This document shows, one piece after another, positions 35,836 to 45,133 of a DNA stretch of 64,000 nt. The DNA is taken from assembly GCA_026710825.1 (NCBI GenBank), contig JAPOQH010000131.1:38039-102038 (forward strand), in the 5' to 3' direction. A program made the translations under genes and the position numbers. The notes beneath the pieces were generated by a model. The model did not search any database. It was not told the origin of the DNA and saw only the letters and a program-made list of their open reading frames with translations. Within the stretch, counting starts at the first letter, position 1; each line of letters starts with the position of its first letter. The DNA comes from Chloroflexota bacterium. Lineage in GTDB: Bacteria > Chloroflexota > Dehalococcoidia > Lucifugimonadales > UBA3495.

Positions 35836-37116
35836 ATGGCTACGATAACCAGCCGACCACCGACCCCATTTGCGAACCGATCACTGACCCCATTTGAAGA
35901 GGTCAACTACTTCGTCGATCGGGCCGCCGACCGCCTCAACCTCGCCGACGGCCTGCGCGAGATGCTCCGCCGCACCTGGCGCGAACTCGGAGTCCAGGTG
36001 CCGGTGCGCATGGACGATGGCAGAATCGAGGTTTTCAACGGCTACCGGGTCCAGCACAATGGCGCCCGCGGCCCCTACAAGGGCGGCGTCCGCTATCACC
36101 CGCTGGCCGACCTGGACGAAGTCCGTTCGCTCGCGTCCTTGATGACCTGGAAAAACGCCCTCCTCAATCTCCCGTTCGGCGGAGCCAAGGGCGGCGTCCA
36201 GTGCGATCCCACCCGCCTGAGTGAGGGTGAACTCAACCGCCTCACCCGGCGTTACACCGCAAACATTGAGCACCTCCTGTCCCCCCACCGGGACATCCCT
36301 GCCCCCGACCTGGGAACCAACGCCCAGGTCATGGCCTGGATGATGGATGCCTACGGGCAGATTCACGGCCATTCGCCGGCCATCGTGACGGGCAAGCCCG
36401 TCGAGTTGGGAGGTTCACTGGGCCGCGAAGCTGCCACCGGTCGCGGCGTATCCATAATCCTGAAGGAAGCCGCCGAGGACCTGGAGATGGATCCCAAGTC
36501 GGCGGGCATAGTCATCCAGGGATTCGGCAACGTGGGATACTGGGCCGCTCACAGTCTGGACCAGATGGGCTGCAAGATAATCGCCGTCAGCGATGTCAAC
36601 GGCGGCGTGTATAACCCGTCCGGCCTTGATGTGGCCAGATTGGTGAAATACCGCGACCGCAACGGCACGATCGCCGACTGCACCGAGGGCGATTGCGTCT
36701 CCAACGAGGAAATGCTCGAACTGCCCTGCGATGTTCTGGTTCCCGCCGCCATCGACAACGTGATCCATGCTGAAAACGCGCCCAGGATCCGGGCCAACGT
36801 GATCCTGGAGGCCGCGAACCACCCCATCACCATCGACGCCGACGCGATCCTCAACGACCGACGGATCCCCGTCCTGCCCGACATCCTCGTCAACGGCGGC
36901 GGCGTAACCGTCTCGTATTTCGAATGGACGCAGAACCTCCAGGAGTTCCATTGGGAAGAGTCTCGCGTCAACGAGGAACTCCACAAGGTCATGGTCACCG
37001 CCTACGACTCAGTCCGTCAGAAAGCCCATGCCGACGGCATCACCTACCGTGAAGCCGCGTTTGAAATCGGTGTGGAGCGGGTGGCGAACGTTGTGAAGCT
37101 GCGCGGATTCGTCTAA
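35836..37116 (+). CDS. gdhA: glutamate dehydrogenase
   Basis: Interconverts glutamate and 2-oxoglutarate plus ammonia. 426 residues. The substrate domain has GPYKGGVRYHP near residue 78 and LPFGGAKGGVQCDP with the catalytic lysine; the NAD(P)-binding domain has GFGNVGYWAA near residue 231. The last domain contains ANHPITIDAD. Possible -10 element TATAAT at 35778-35783 upstream. Monocistronic, ending in a long hairpin. Confidence 0.95.
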   Translation: MATITSRPPTPFANRSLTPFEEVNYFVDRAADRLNLADGLREMLRRTWRELGVQVPVRMDDGRIEVFNGYRVQHNGARGPYKGGVRYHPLADLDEVRSLASLMTWKNALLNLPFGGAKGGVQCDPTRLSEGELNRLTRRYTANIEHLLSPHRDIPAPDLGTNAQVMAWMMDAYGQIHGHSPAIVTGKPVELGGSLGREAATGRGVSIILKEAAEDLEMDPKSAGIVIQGFGNVGYWAAHSLDQMGCKIIAVSDVNGGVYNPSGLDVARLVKYRDRNGTIADCTEGDCVSNEEMLELPCDVLVPAAIDNVIHAENAPRIRANVILEAANHPITIDADAILNDRRIPVLPDILVNGGGVTVSYFEWTQNLQEFHWEESRVNEELHKVMVTAYDSVRQKAHADGITYREAAFEIGVERVANVVKLRGFV

Positions 37117-37162
37117 CTGCGCTTCATCAGCCCCACAGCCTATCGGTTAGTTTCCGGTGATG

Positions 37163-37209
37163 ATGCAGTCCGCTCGTGGTGAGCCTGTCGAACCACGAGC
37201 GGACTGCAT
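37163..37209. repeat. long REP-like hairpin between gdhA and pepA
   Basis: Arms 37163-37180 and 37192-37209 are an 18-bp perfect inverted repeat around the 11-base loop GAGCCTGTCGA. It sits between convergent genes and the central sequence GGTGAGCCTGTCGAACC resembles a dispersed intergenic repeat seen in many bacterial genomes. It may stop transcription in both directions. Confidence 0.85.
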
Positions 37210-37268
37210 GTAGGAACCATACCGGGCACAATGGATGGAGCGTTGGGACGATCGACCGCCCCCTTGCA

Positions 37269-38801
37269 TCAGCCCCCGTTCGCCAAGTTCATCGCCAACT
37301 GTGCCAGCGTGCGCGTGGGCACCCCCGTCGCGCCCTTCACGAGGTGGCCCTTGGCGCTCGACGCCGTGGATGTGCCCGCGATGTCCAGGTGGACCCAATC
37401 CGCGTCCTCTGCGAACTCCCGAAGCAGCATCGCCGCCGTGATGGAACCGGCCTGCCGACCTCCCGAGTTCTTCATGTCCGCCACGTCCGACCGGATCAAA
37501 TCGCGGTAGTCCTCCAGCATGGGCAGTTCCCAGAACCGCTCGCCGCTGCCGTCGCCCGCCTTGCTGACCTGCTTCGCCAACTCTGACGAGTTGCCCATCA
37601 TTCCAGTGCATGCTTTGCCCAGCGTCACCACCATCGCCCCGGTGAGCGTTGCCACGTCCACCATCCGCGTGATTCCCAGGCTGCGGGCGTAGCACATCGC
37701 ATCCGCCAGCACCAGACGGCCTTCCGCGTCGGTGTTGATCACCTCGATTGTCTTGCCGTTCATGGCCGTCACCACGTCGCCGGGCCGCTGGGCGCGCCCG
37801 CCCGGCATGTTCTCGGTGGCGGCGATCAACCCGGTCACGTTGATCTTGGGTTTGAGCGTCCCGATGGCCCGCATCGCGGCAATTACCGATGCCCCGCCGG
37901 CCATGTCGCCCTTCATAGCTTCCATGTTGGCGGCTGGTTTCAGCGAGATGCCGCCCGTGTCGAACGTGATTCCCTTGCCCACCAGTCCCAGGTTGTTGTC
38001 GGGGTTGTCCGGGTCGCCGCGATACGTCAGGACGATCAGCTTCGGCGGTTCCTCGCTGCCCTGCGCCACGCCCAGAAACGCGCCCATGCCGTGCTGCGCC
38101 ATGCGGTCACTGTCCATGACGTCCAGATCCAGGCCGACGGCCTCGGCAACCTGGCGTGCCGTTTCCGCCATTCTGGTCGGGGTCATCACGTTCGCCGGAT
38201 GGTTCACCAGGTCCCGCGCCAACATGGTGGACTCCGCCAGCGTTGTACCGATGGTGGCTCCCGATGCCAGGGCGTCAATGTTCACGGCGTCCCGTTCTAC
38301 GATCGTAACCGCGTCGATTCCGTTACCAGCCTCACCCTCGGCATCACGGCTGCCGTTGCTGCGGTAGGTGTCGAATTTGTACAGGCCCAAGAGCGTGCCT
38401 TCCGCGATGGCTTGGGCGCTCGCTCCGGTATCAAGGCCGCCGATGCCGGCGCCGTGGGCGATGGTGGCGTACTCGATGACGCCCTTGCGCCTCAGGAACC
38501 TCGCCACGTCGCCGCTGACCCGCCGCACGCTCCCGGTGTCAAAGTCACCAGCCTTGCCCAGGCCGGCCACTATCACCCGCGCTGACGGTATCCGACCCAG
38601 CGTATGCACCAGCGTCAACTCGCCGAGCTTGCCCTTGATCTCGCCGTCCGCTATGAGCGACGAAATTGCTCCGTCCAGCGCCCGGTCCACGGCGCCCGTC
38701 GCGCCACCCGGTTGCGTAACTCCCTCGAACAGGTTGACCACCAATGCCGGTGTGGCGAAATCGGTGGCGTCCCCGGCTGCAACTTTCACCGTGGTTGGCA
38801 T
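37269..38801 (-). CDS. pepA: leucyl aminopeptidase (M17)
   Basis: Cytoplasmic two-metal exopeptidase that removes N-terminal residues from peptides. 510 residues. The C-terminal catalytic domain holds GKGITFDTGGISLKP (Lys/Asp metal ligands) and the family signature NTDAEGRL; the N-terminal domain is less conserved. The ATG at 38801 has GGGGGAGAG just upstream. First gene upstream of it is the P-loop kinase, with about 60 bp between. Confidence 0.95.
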   Translation of the reverse strand: MPTTVKVAAGDATDFATPALVVNLFEGVTQPGGATGAVDRALDGAISSLIADGEIKGKLGELTLVHTLGRIPSARVIVAGLGKAGDFDTGSVRRVSGDVARFLRRKGVIEYATIAHGAGIGGLDTGASAQAIAEGTLLGLYKFDTYRSNGSRDAEGEAGNGIDAVTIVERDAVNIDALASGATIGTTLAESTMLARDLVNHPANVMTPTRMAETARQVAEAVGLDLDVMDSDRMAQHGMGAFLGVAQGSEEPPKLIVLTYRGDPDNPDNNLGLVGKGITFDTGGISLKPAANMEAMKGDMAGGASVIAAMRAIGTLKPKINVTGLIAATENMPGGRAQRPGDVVTAMNGKTIEVINTDAEGRLVLADAMCYARSLGITRMVDVATLTGAMVVTLGKACTGMMGNSSELAKQVSKAGDGSGERFWELPMLEDYRDLIRSDVADMKNSGGRQAGSITAAMLLREFAEDADWVHLDIAGTSTASSAKGHLVKGATGVPTRTLAQLAMNLANGG

Positions 38802-38863
38802 AACTCTCCCCCGTCAAGGCTGGGCATGTTTCGCCCGATTGCTGCCAGATTATGCCGCCGCGC

Positions 38864-39499
38864 CTACTCCGACACAACAGGATTCCAGCCCGTTCCCCTC
38901 AAAACCGCAGTGATAGCCTCCTCCACATCCTCCGGCCCCTGCACCAGGATGTGCGGTCGTGGCACCGCTTGGTCCGCCACGGCCATCCGGGAATACACGT
39001 CCCAACCGGCATCGCTCTGGGCGGCGTCTGCCGTCCCGTCGGCCCTTTCGGCCATACGCTCCCACACTAGGTCGGGGTGTGCCGTGAACCGGATGATGAG
39101 CGGTTCCACTCCGACTTCCTCCGCCACCGAGTAGAGCGGAGCCCGAACCCCTTCGTTCAGGTTGGTGGCGTCAAACACCACCGAGTAGCCTTCAAGCAAA
39201 TATCCCCGGGTCAATACGTGCATCGCCGCGAATACCCGGCGGTGCTCCCGCCGGCTGTAAACCGGGTGTGCCACCAGCAGTTTCCGCGTACGGTCGCTGC
39301 TCAACCATACGAACGGTGCCCGGAAGGTCAGCTCTCTGGCGAAGTGCGATTTGCCGGTGCCCGGAAGTCCGCACAGCACTACCAGGCGGGGCGATTCAGA
39401 CCGCTCCGGCAGGCCGTCCGCGTAAACCGACCGCAGGAACGAGAGATCCCCGGGGCGCAGGCCACCGGCCGTCCAGAACTTTCCGCGAGGCCGTGGCAT
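38864..39499 (-). CDS. P-loop kinase-like AAA protein
   Basis: 211 residues. Walker A is GLPGTGKS at residues 44-51, preceded by RLVVLCG; a downstream DATNLNEG segment fits the Walker B / substrate region of zeta-toxin-like and polynucleotide-kinase-like P-loop kinases (YGSxxFDATN pattern). The likely substrate is a small molecule or nucleic-acid end, not determined here. No antitoxin-like gene is adjacent. Located in the run pdxA-proC-yggT-kinase-pepA. Confidence 0.75.
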   Translation of the reverse strand: MPRPRGKFWTAGGLRPGDLSFLRSVYADGLPERSESPRLVVLCGLPGTGKSHFARELTFRAPFVWLSSDRTRKLLVAHPVYSRREHRRVFAAMHVLTRGYLLEGYSVVFDATNLNEGVRAPLYSVAEEVGVEPLIIRFTAHPDLVWERMAERADGTADAAQSDAGWDVYSRMAVADQAVPRPHILVQGPEDVEEAITAVLRGTGWNPVVSE

Positions 39500-39545
39500 C
39501 TTGCCGGACTAATGCGCGCACCGGGTCAGGTACGTGCCGCGCGCG

Positions 39546-39818
39546 TTATAACAACGCTCTGAGCGCGTACTGAATGACCACCAGGATCACCATCACCACC
39601 AACGGGCTGAAGTCGATCATCCCCGTCTGCGGCAGCATTCGTCTTATCGGTCCCAGCACCGGTTCCGTGATGCCGAATACCACCTCGTACACCCTGATCA
39701 ACACGTCGGGTGCAGAGTTGCCCTGCATCGTCATGTACTGGACTACGAAGCCCAGAATGATCCGGGCCAGCAGAAGCAGATAGCACAGCGTGATGATGAG
39801 GCTGAGGAGTTGTAGCAT
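39546..39818 (-). CDS. YggT family membrane protein
   Basis: 90 residues with two hydrophobic segments, LLSLIITLCYLLLLARIILGF near the N-terminus and LVVMVILVVIQYALRALL at the C-terminus. Between them is the conserved ITEPVLGPIRRMLPQTG loop. YggT proteins are often found beside proC and cell-division genes; one role proposed in other bacteria is in osmotic response or division. It follows proC by 26 bp in the same orientation. Confidence 0.88.
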   Translation of the reverse strand: MLQLLSLIITLCYLLLLARIILGFVVQYMTMQGNSAPDVLIRVYEVVFGITEPVLGPIRRMLPQTGMIDFSPLVVMVILVVIQYALRALL

Positions 39819-39844
39819 GACTGCTCCGCGGGTCGGACGTGTGG

Positions 39845-40648
39845 TTAGTCCTGCCCCAGCCTTATGGATTTCAGGTAGGCGGCGTTTACGGCGTCGACCA
39901 CGGCCGCCGGCACGCCGGCGCGCTCGAGCGCCTGCAGTCCCTCGGCCGTCGTTCCGCCCGGGGACGTCACCATGTCTTTCAGTTCCGCGGGATGCCGGCC
40001 CGTCTGCACCACCAGCTCCGTGCTGCCCTTGACGGTTTGCAGGGCCAGTCGCCGCGCTACATCCCGGGGCAGGCCGACGTACACCCCCGCGTCGATCATT
40101 GCTTCCAGAATCATGAAAACGTACGCCGGACCGCTGGCGCTCAGCGCCGTCGCCATGTCCATGTATTTCTCGTCATCGACGTAGATTTCATCGCCGATGG
40201 TGGATAGGATGGCTGACGTGGTATCTCGGTGGGCCGCACTCACCGACGACGCGCACGTCCACATCGTCATGCCCTGGCCTATCTGCGCCGGCGTATTTGG
40301 CATCACTCGGATGATGCCATCGTGACGCATACCGTCCGCCAGCGATTTCATCTTGGCGCCGGCTACGATGGACATGATCGATTGTCCATCCCGGAAGCCG
40401 CCGCCGATATCCATGTAAACCTTCGGCAGATCCTGTGGTTTGACCGCCATCACGACCATGTCAGAGGCTGTAACTACCGGCTCGTTGGAGTCCGAAACAC
40501 CGACTCCGTATCGCTCGGCCAGGTAGTCGCGACGGGCGGGAACTGGCTCGCCAATCATCACGTCGCCGGAGGCGGCGACCTCGCCGTCCAGCATGCCCCC
40601 GAGGATCGCCTCGGCCATGGTTCCGCCGCCGATAAAGCCGATGTTCAT
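39845..40648 (-). CDS. proC: pyrroline-5-carboxylate reductase
   Basis: NAD(P)H-dependent last step of proline synthesis. 267 residues: Rossmann motif GFIGGGTMAEAILGG at residues 4-18, VVMAVKPQDLPKV near residue 70, VRVMPNTPAQIGQG near residue 114, and the dimerisation domain ALSASGPAYVF with the conserved TSPGGTTAEGL. It begins 4 bp after pdxA. Confidence 0.95.
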   Translation of the reverse strand: MNIGFIGGGTMAEAILGGMLDGEVAASGDVMIGEPVPARRDYLAERYGVGVSDSNEPVVTASDMVVMAVKPQDLPKVYMDIGGGFRDGQSIMSIVAGAKMKSLADGMRHDGIIRVMPNTPAQIGQGMTMWTCASSVSAAHRDTTSAILSTIGDEIYVDDEKYMDMATALSASGPAYVFMILEAMIDAGVYVGLPRDVARRLALQTVKGSTELVVQTGRHPAELKDMVTSPGGTTAEGLQALERAGVPAAVVDAVNAAYLKSIRLGQD

Positions 40649-40652
40649 CGCG

Positions 40653-41696
40653 CTATTCCTCGCCCCAGCCGTCGGTCAGCCCGTCGCCACGGGCAAAGGC
40701 CACGGCCATGCGTATCGACTCCACCATCGAGGTGTGGTCGGCCAGGTTCTTGCCCGCGATGTCGAACGCCGTCCCGTGATCAACCGATGTACGGATGAAT
40801 GGCAGCCCCAGGTTGGCGGTGATGCTCTCTTCGAACCCATACACCTTGACGGGGATATGGCCCTGGTCGTGGTACATGCACAGCGTCACGTCGTACCGGT
40901 CCTGGATGGCCTGGTGGAAAATGATGTCCGCCGGCACCGGGCCGATGGCATTGATCCCCTCCAACTGCGCTTGCCCCACGGCCGGCGCAATCTCCTCGGC
41001 TTCTTCATTGCCAAGCAGTCCGCCATCGCTGCCATGCGGGTTCAGCGCCGCGACGCCGATGCGTGGGCTGTCGAATCCCCACTGCCGGAAACTCCGGTCC
41101 GTCAGCCGCAGGTAGTCCAGTATGCGGTCCTTTTTCACGTAGTCGCACGCGATTTTCAGCGAGCGGTGGGTAGTCAGGTGCACCACGCGCAAATTTTTGG
41201 CCATCAGCATCGTCGCCACGGTCTTCGCGCCCGATAGTTCCTGCAGCAGTTCCATGTGCCCGATGGCTTCGTATCCCGCCAGCGCCGCCGCTTCTTTATT
41301 CAACGGGGCCGTCGCCAGTCCGTCAACCACGCCGGCCATCGCCAACTGGCCCGCCTTGCTCACCCACTCCATCGCCGCCTTGCCGCACGGGACACTGATC
41401 TCACCCACCGTGATGTATTCGACGTTCAGGTTCCCGATGTCCACCACATCAATCGCCGTGGGGTTGTCGCCCGCCGAGGTCGGGTCATCGGTGTGGTTGA
41501 TGCCCAGGGGCAGCCCTGTCATCTTGGCGGCCTGTTCCATGGCGTACACGTTGCCGATCACCACCGGCCGGCACGCGGCGTAAATCCGCGGATCCGCCAA
41601 CGCCTTGACCACCACCTCCGGCCCGATGCCGCAGGGGTCGCCCATCGTAATCGCGATAGCCGGGCGGGAGATAATGCTGTTGCTTGCTTCTGTCAT
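40653..41696 (-). CDS. pdxA: 4-hydroxythreonine-4-phosphate dehydrogenase PdxA family
   Basis: Oxidises 4-phosphohydroxythreonine in pyridoxal phosphate synthesis. 347 residues. ITMGDPCGIGPEVV near residue 16 is the family opening; the metal-binding His and the CMYHDQGHIPVK segment near residue 270 are intact; FIRTSVDHGTAFDIAG near the C-terminus is diagnostic. Some homologues (PdxA2) act in other catabolic pathways, and no other DXP-dependent PLP gene is nearby. Confidence 0.92.
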   Translation of the reverse strand: MTEASNSIISRPAIAITMGDPCGIGPEVVVKALADPRIYAACRPVVIGNVYAMEQAAKMTGLPLGINHTDDPTSAGDNPTAIDVVDIGNLNVEYITVGEISVPCGKAAMEWVSKAGQLAMAGVVDGLATAPLNKEAAALAGYEAIGHMELLQELSGAKTVATMLMAKNLRVVHLTTHRSLKIACDYVKKDRILDYLRLTDRSFRQWGFDSPRIGVAALNPHGSDGGLLGNEEAEEIAPAVGQAQLEGINAIGPVPADIIFHQAIQDRYDVTLCMYHDQGHIPVKVYGFEESITANLGLPFIRTSVDHGTAFDIAGKNLADHTSMVESIRMAVAFARGDGLTDGWGEE

Positions 41697-41858
41697 GATG
41701 CGCCTCAGATATCGCGGGAGCCGACTCCAAATCGATGGTAGCGGATTATATCACGGCGCCCGTTTCAAACTCGGGGGTGGGGCGCTCAGGCGGGGACGCT
41801 CTGCCCAGCATCCCCGCCTGTTGATGTGAGACCGTGGGACGTTATGCGCGGGATCTGC

Positions 41859-44378
41859 CTACTCGCACTTATTCCAGCCGCAGGAATAGCAGGTCAGGCA
41901 GCCCTCCTGGTTCACCACTCCGCCGTTGCATTCCGGGCACCTCTGCGAATAGGTCAACTCGGCCGCTCGGGGTACGGTATGCCCATTACCGTTACCGTTG
42001 CCATTCCCGTTCCCGGTCTCTGGCGTCCCTCCCACGATAGTCCCCGGTGGCAGGAAGGCGCGCACGTCGACCCCGTCGCCGCCGTAGCCGGGCAATCCTG
42101 AGGGCAGCGTCAACTGCACCCCATCCGGCGTGCCGGATTCGCCGCCCAAGCCTGCAGTCAGGTTGTCCAGCACGATGCCCACGGCGTCCGGACCCGAACG
42201 CACCAGCGTCCCGTCGTCCCACGCCGGGCAGCAGGTGATGCCCCGCAACTGCCGGGTCACCTCGCTGGTGTCGATCCCGGCGCGCAGCGCCAGCGACACC
42301 AGGCGCGATACCGCCTCCAGCAGCGCCGCGTCGCAACCGCCGGCCTTGCCCATCGTTCCGAATACTTCGAACGGTTTGCCGTCGCCGTCCAGGTTCACGG
42401 TTACGTACATGTTTCCGTGGCCCGTGCGGACCCGTTCCGTGATGCCTTGTGTTTGACGGGGCCGCTCCCGCGGAATCCGGGGCCCGGGGACCTCGATCTC
42501 CACCACCGATGCGGAGCCGTTGGATTCCGATGTTTCCCCGGTCGCGCCCGTGCTCAATACCTGCTCGGCCTTGCTGCCGTCCCGGTACACCGTGATCCCT
42601 TTGCAGCCCAGCGCATACGCCGATTGGTACGCCTCGGCCACATCGTCCACCGTCGCGTCGTGGGGGAAATTGATGGTCTTGGACACCGCGTTGTCGGTGT
42701 ATTTCTGGAACGCCCCCTGCATCTTGACATGCCAGCGGGGGTCGATGTCGTGCGACACCCTGAACACCTGCTTGACCCAACTGGGCACTTCCAGGTCTTC
42801 CAACGATCCTACCGCGGCCAACTGTTCCATCAATTCCTCGGAGTAGAACCCTTCGTTTCGGGCCACCGCTTCAAAATAGCTGTTGCCTTCCACCAGGCGG
42901 GTTCGATCCATCACGTTCCGCACGAAGGAAAGCGCAAACAACGGCTCAATTCCGCTGGACGCTCCCGCGATGATACTGATGGTCCCGGTCGGCGCGATGG
43001 TAACCGGAGCCGAATTCCGCATCCGCTGCGGGTTGAGTCCCCGGTTGTACGCGCTGCGCTCCCATTCCGGGAACGTGCCGCGCGCCTCAGACAGTTCCTC
43101 GGAGGCCCGGTAGGTCTCGCGCTGGATGAACTGCATCACCCGTTCCGCCACTTCCAGAGCCTCGTCGCTGTCGTAGCGAACACCCATCTGGATCAGGAGG
43201 TCAGACCAACCCATCACGCCCAGTCCGATGCGCCGCGTTTTGCGGCTCATGTCGGCGATCTCATCGATGGGATAGTCGTTCATGTCAATGACGCTGTCCA
43301 GCATGTGGACCGCGGTCTTGATAACCTCCGACATTCGGGACCAGTTGATGCCAACGTCGTCGCCATCGTATTGCACCATCCGCGCCAGGTTCAGGGAACC
43401 CAGGTTGCATGACTCATAGGGCAGCAGCGGTTGCTCGCCGCACGGGTTGGTGGACTCAATGTCGCCCAACTGCGGATTTGGGTTGTCCCGGTTGATCCGG
43501 TCCAGGAACACGATCCCCGGGTCCCCGGTGCGCCAGGCCAACTCGGTCATCCGCTCGAACACTTCCCTGGCATTCAGTTGATCCGTGATTTGGCCCGTCC
43601 TCGGGTTCACCAGATCATATGCCTGGTCTTGTTCCACGCGGCGCATGAAATCCTCGTTCACCGCCACGGAGATGTTGAAGTTGCTCAGGTGCTGGCCGTC
43701 TTCTTTCGACGTGATGAACGACATGATGTCAGGGTGCGAGACGTGCAGGATCCCCATGTTGGCGCCCCGGCGCGTTCCGCCCTGTTTCACAACGTCGGTC
43801 GCCGCGTCAAACGCGTTGATGAAGCTCACCGGCCCGGACGCTACGCCGCCCGTGGAGCCGACCACGTCGCCCTCTGGCCGCAGCCTGGAAAACGCGAAAC
43901 CCGTCCCGCCTCCGCTCTTGTGGATCAGAGCGGTCTGCTTGACCTTGGTGAATATCGAATCCAGCGAGTCCTCAACGGGAAGAACGAAGCAGGCGGACAA
44001 CTGCTGCAACTCCCGACCCGCATTCATCAGGGTCGGCGAGTTGGGCAAAAATTCCAGCCGGCGCATGACCTGGTAGAACGCGTCCTCGGTTGCCTGACGC
44101 TCCTCTTCCGTCGCTCCATACTCCAGGTCGGACTGGGAGAGGTTGTTGGCCACCCTGCGGAACATGCCCTCCGGGTCCTCCAGCACGTTGCCCTCCCTAT
44201 CCTTGGACAAATAGCGCCTTTGGAGCACGACTCGGGCGTTGTCGGTCAGTTCGCCGGTCCTTTCGTTATAGGACTCGGCGATGCCGGCCGCCATCATTGC
44301 ATCCCGGATGCGCCGCCTTATCGATACCGCAGATTCGCGATCTACCGTTTCCGTTATTCCCGTTGCCCTGGCCTCCAC
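41859..44378 (-). CDS. nrdJ: adenosylcobalamin-dependent (class II) ribonucleotide reductase
   Basis: Reduces ribonucleotides using a B12 radical, oxygen-independent. 839 residues from a GTG at 44378, chosen because GGGAGGA lies just before it; a TTG at 44402 is the next possible start. Visible: the PNSPTLMNAG opening region, the CGEQPLLPYESCNLGSLNLARM active-site segment, and APTGTISIIAGASSGIEP. The C-terminus carries a Gly-Asn repeat linker and a zinc ribbon (CPECNGG...CYSCGW). The latter probably binds the reducing thiol pair. It follows nrdR and two small genes on the same strand. Confidence 0.95.
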   Translation of the reverse strand: MEARATGITETVDRESAVSIRRRIRDAMMAAGIAESYNERTGELTDNARVVLQRRYLSKDREGNVLEDPEGMFRRVANNLSQSDLEYGATEEERQATEDAFYQVMRRLEFLPNSPTLMNAGRELQQLSACFVLPVEDSLDSIFTKVKQTALIHKSGGGTGFAFSRLRPEGDVVGSTGGVASGPVSFINAFDAATDVVKQGGTRRGANMGILHVSHPDIMSFITSKEDGQHLSNFNISVAVNEDFMRRVEQDQAYDLVNPRTGQITDQLNAREVFERMTELAWRTGDPGIVFLDRINRDNPNPQLGDIESTNPCGEQPLLPYESCNLGSLNLARMVQYDGDDVGINWSRMSEVIKTAVHMLDSVIDMNDYPIDEIADMSRKTRRIGLGVMGWSDLLIQMGVRYDSDEALEVAERVMQFIQRETYRASEELSEARGTFPEWERSAYNRGLNPQRMRNSAPVTIAPTGTISIIAGASSGIEPLFALSFVRNVMDRTRLVEGNSYFEAVARNEGFYSEELMEQLAAVGSLEDLEVPSWVKQVFRVSHDIDPRWHVKMQGAFQKYTDNAVSKTINFPHDATVDDVAEAYQSAYALGCKGITVYRDGSKAEQVLSTGATGETSESNGSASVVEIEVPGPRIPRERPRQTQGITERVRTGHGNMYVTVNLDGDGKPFEVFGTMGKAGGCDAALLEAVSRLVSLALRAGIDTSEVTRQLRGITCCPAWDDGTLVRSGPDAVGIVLDNLTAGLGGESGTPDGVQLTLPSGLPGYGGDGVDVRAFLPPGTIVGGTPETGNGNGNGNGNGHTVPRAAELTYSQRCPECNGGVVNQEGCLTCYSCGWNKCE

Positions 44379-44425
44379 GATTTCCTCCCTGGTGATTCTC
44401 AAAACCGTCTTTATGTTGCGTATCC

Positions 44426-44515
44426 CCCGGCGATCGACCTATTTGGCTTTATCACCGGGTCAGTTCATTGGCGTCACATCGCACGGCCTGGCAAACCTGT
44501 CCGGTGCGATGTGAC
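44426..44515 (-). promoter_or_regulatory. two consecutive hairpins in the nrdJ leader
   Basis: Nearest nrdJ: arms 44426-44434 and 44451-44459, 9 bp with one G-U pair. Farther up: arms 44473-44484 and 44504-44515, a perfect 12-bp stem with a 19-base loop. No T-run follows either on the minus strand. The region is too short for a classical cobalamin riboswitch. Possible processing or attenuation element. Confidence 0.55.
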
Positions 44516-44524
44516 ATAACCTTA

Positions 44525-44971
44525 CTAGAAAGCGTTGGCCTGTTCCATCTGATTCAGCGCTTTCAGTCGCGCCGAAAGGTCCAGGTCGAACCGCAGTCCC
44601 TTGTAGAAATAGAACACCGGGATTTCGCGCGCCGGCCTCCAGTCTATCCCGGTCACAGTCGCGGCAAAATCCTGGACCCGCTGCATAACTCCTGCGTGAT
44701 ACGAAGCCTGCCGGGTTACCATCCGCACCACGCCCATGGTCATGGCGATTCCGAAGCCGGTGAGCGTTTCCCCGACCATGTCGGCGAAATCCCTGAGCGC
44801 TCCGTCGGCGAATCGGTGTCCCGAAATCATGCGCATCGTCAAACCCGTTGTGGTGCTTTGGCAACTGGTCACCGGAAAAGCGGTCTGCAGTTGCCTCGCG
44901 ATCCGCGAAACATACCCATCCGGGCATGGGCCGCAGTTGATTTCAACTTTGTACTGAACAATTTGCTGCAT
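44525..44971 (-). CDS. unrecognised protein upstream of nrdJ
   Basis: 148 residues, not recognised. The N-terminus carries INCGPCPDGYVSR with a Cys-x-x-Cys pair and a further Cys at about residue 37, suggesting metal or redox chemistry. The remainder is helical with no membrane segment; the C-terminus is LSARLKALNQMEQANAF. The ATG has GGAG 9 bases upstream. It lies within the minus-strand series nrdR, unknown, this gene, nrdJ, which hints at a role in deoxynucleotide supply. Confidence 0.6.
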   Translation of the reverse strand: MQQIVQYKVEINCGPCPDGYVSRIARQLQTAFPVTSCQSTTTGLTMRMISGHRFADGALRDFADMVGETLTGFGIAMTMGVVRMVTRQASYHAGVMQRVQDFAATVTGIDWRPAREIPVFYFYKGLRFDLDLSARLKALNQMEQANAF

Positions 44972-45133
44972 CAGTTAAAGCTCCGGGGCGGTGTGCCCCT
45001 GCTGGCGCGTGAATCGTGAAACCCACGATTCTGCGCGCCGTCTTGTGATCATTCGCTGGTCTGGATCCTGGAATCGCTGAACGCAGAAATCCAGTGGCAT
45101 GGTTGCCACGCTCGCGCGATCCCCGGGTTCCGG

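Noticed and set aside
44403..44524. Cobalamin riboswitch before nrdJ
   Set aside because: The region is only about 120 bp and lacks the B12-box core, so the hairpins are reported without that name.
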